64,000 nt of DNA from Trichinella spiralis (taxonomy: Eukaryota > Nematoda > Enoplea > Trichinellida > Trichinellidae): the NCBI GenBank assembly GCA_000181795.3, contig CM012953.1:9288893-9352892 (forward strand), in the 5' to 3' direction. The notes beneath the pieces were generated by a model. That model was given only the letters and a program-made list of their open reading frames with translations, had not been told where the DNA came from and searched no databases. Each line of letters begins with the position of its first letter. The stretch's first letter is position 1. Positions 62,505 to 64,000 of this stretch are shown one piece after another. Made by a program: the position numbers and the translations under genes.

Positions 62505-64000
62505 AAAAATCTGGAAATAGGTTTTTTTGTAAAATATTATCCCTAAAAAATCAAATAAAAAACAAACAATACAATGTGATCAGATGATGCTTGATTAAAT
62601 GGGAATCAATTACGCAACTGAAAATTATTCAAAATCTTTATCAAGTAATATGTTTTTTGAAATAATATTTATTGCGGCAGTCATTTTGAATAGCATTAAT
62701 AACATTTGATACAAAATTGAAATATATGCAGAAATGCAAATATTACAAAGTAATTTCAAAAAAAATACTGCTAAGAAATAACAATCAATTAGGTGCAGCT
62801 AAAGACCTGTTGTAATGCACAAGGAAATTAATTAATCATTCATTTCATTTTATTATCATTCGGATTATTATGGTTTGGAAATAACTTACTCATTAATTTC
62901 AACAAAATAATTAATGAAAATACATGAGATATGATGGTCATAAATAATAAATTTTATGATACAGCATGAAAATCTACAAGGAAATGATAAATATGAAAAC
63001 AACTGCCAAAAGTGGTGTCACTAATAATATAACCTAGTTTCTCTTATTGTTATTAATCATACAATGGAATCAAGTTGGTGACATGTGGAATTTGCAAAAT
63101 TTTCAAAAATTTGCAAGTACAATAAATTATTGTTAAATTTTTTTCTTACATCCAATGCAAAATATTGTTGCATTATTATTATTCATGTATGTCTTTATCT
63201 ATTAAATTTCACAAGAAGCTGCTCCTTTATTTATCGTTACAAGACTTTTGCTCCAAAGTTAACAGCAGCATTATTTTGCAAATTAAAAATACAGAATGGA
63301 ATGAATTGAAAAAAAATAAGATGCGACCTAAAAAGAAAATCCATAATTCAAATAACTAATAACAATATCTAGCCAATTTGATTCAATATCTTGCCAATTC
63401 GTGTGCTTCTATGAATAAATAAAATCATTTCACAAATAATTATTAATTAGAATAAAAAATATGAAAATTTTCCAATTGCATATTGCTTGGTTTTGATAAT
63501 GCTTTAAAAAATTCATTCAATTTTAAATAAAAATAAATTTCATAAGAAGTTCATTTATTCAAATTATTATCAATTTAATTCAAAATTATTAAACTAACCA
63601 TAAATGGTATATTTCAGTTTATCAATTTTTGATAAGTACTATTTGAATTTATTGAATTAACTTAAATCAACTAACCTGAATCAATAAGTGGACCTATACG
63701 AATTAAATTACAATTAAGATAACAGACAAGCACACACTTTTTGTGTAAATACTGAGCATGGATTATTTTGACACAAATTTACATTTGTTCTTGTCAGCAA
63801 TTTTGACGCCAATACTGATTTTGTCTTCCTGTCTCATTTTTCAATGTCAAAAAGTCATAAATATCTGGTTCAAATTAGACGCTGTAAATAATTAATCATC
63901 ATTATTACATTAATACATACATGCATACATATATATTAATTTATTTATATGCACATGCAGGCATATAAATAGATATATAAATTCAGAAAAGAGGTTGTCC
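62505..64000. other. AT-rich end of window, no gene recognised
   Basis: Nearly 1.5 kb of low-GC sequence with short low-complexity frames. A possible reverse-strand leader exon ends at a GTTAGT donor near 63676. Tracts of ATACAT and TATATA type occupy about 63900-63985. Confidence 0.45.

Noticed and set aside
1-64000. CRISPR arrays, bacterial operons, tRNA or rRNA genes
   Set aside because: I looked for direct-repeat/spacer patterns and for tRNA or rRNA signatures and saw none; the gene structure is eukaryotic throughout.

Overview
The window is animal nuclear DNA: AT-rich, with genes split by short GT-AG introns (roughly 38 to 350 nt) plus a few long ones. The gene set (a Fat-type cadherin, an NRF-6-like acyltransferase, METTL16, RPN10, an Apaf-1/CED-4 protein, spliced small secreted proteins) suggests a nematode. 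My best guess is an early-branching, Trichinella- or Trichuris-like (clade I) worm rather than a relative of C. elegans, because the CED-4 homologue still carries a WD40 C-terminus. This taxonomic call is inference from content; no marker gene fixes it. One assembly gap lies at 18920-19408.

Layout. 1-14699 (+): the C-terminal ~3,170 residues of a giant Fat-like cadherin, 13 exons, running in from the left edge. 14932-18099 (-): ABCF2-type ABC ATPase in 13 exons, convergent with Fat. 19559-22080 (+): METTL16/METT-10 RNA m6A methyltransferase. 24064-25196 (+): a small secreted protein with four CxxxC motifs. 26185-30776 (-): signal peptide and first ~12 repeats of a Fat-like cadherin that breaks off with no C-terminus. 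33006-35776 (+): BTB-BACK-Kelch protein. 35964-36917 (-): EBP2 ribosome-biogenesis protein. 38250-42598 (+): NRF-6-type acyltransferase. 43255-43932 (+): TEX264-like ER-phagy receptor. 45351-47790 (-): proteasome subunit RPN10/PSMD4. 48330-51640: decayed Ty3/gypsy retroelement debris from at least two elements. 52009-52437 (-): a small single-pass membrane protein. 53458-54003 (+): CINP-like protein. 54152-54757 (-): a secreted acidic protein. 55418-60553 (-): an Apaf-1-type apoptosome protein (CARD, NB-ARC, WD40), 14 exons. 62014-62472 (-): part of a Cys-rich/acidic gene.

I joined exons by hand using GT-AG sites, phase and family conservation. For nine of the multi-exon genes (Fat C-half, ABCF2, METTL16, the CxxxC gene, Kelch, EBP2, NRF-6-like, RPN10, Apaf-1) the summed exon length is an exact multiple of three and reaches a stop with no internal stop, which supports the models. 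Most are unrelated housekeeping genes, often convergent with 150-240 bp between stop codons. RPN10, TEX264, EBP2 and CINP all touch protein or ribosome quality control, but I see no evidence that they form a unit.

Most notable: (1) a full-length Apaf-1 architecture with WD40 propellers where C. elegans CED-4 has none; (2) a compact secreted protein with a regular C-x3-C array that I do not recognise; (3) two complementary halves of a Fat cadherin in opposite orientation, about 12 + 22 repeats, which suggests an inversion or an assembly error.
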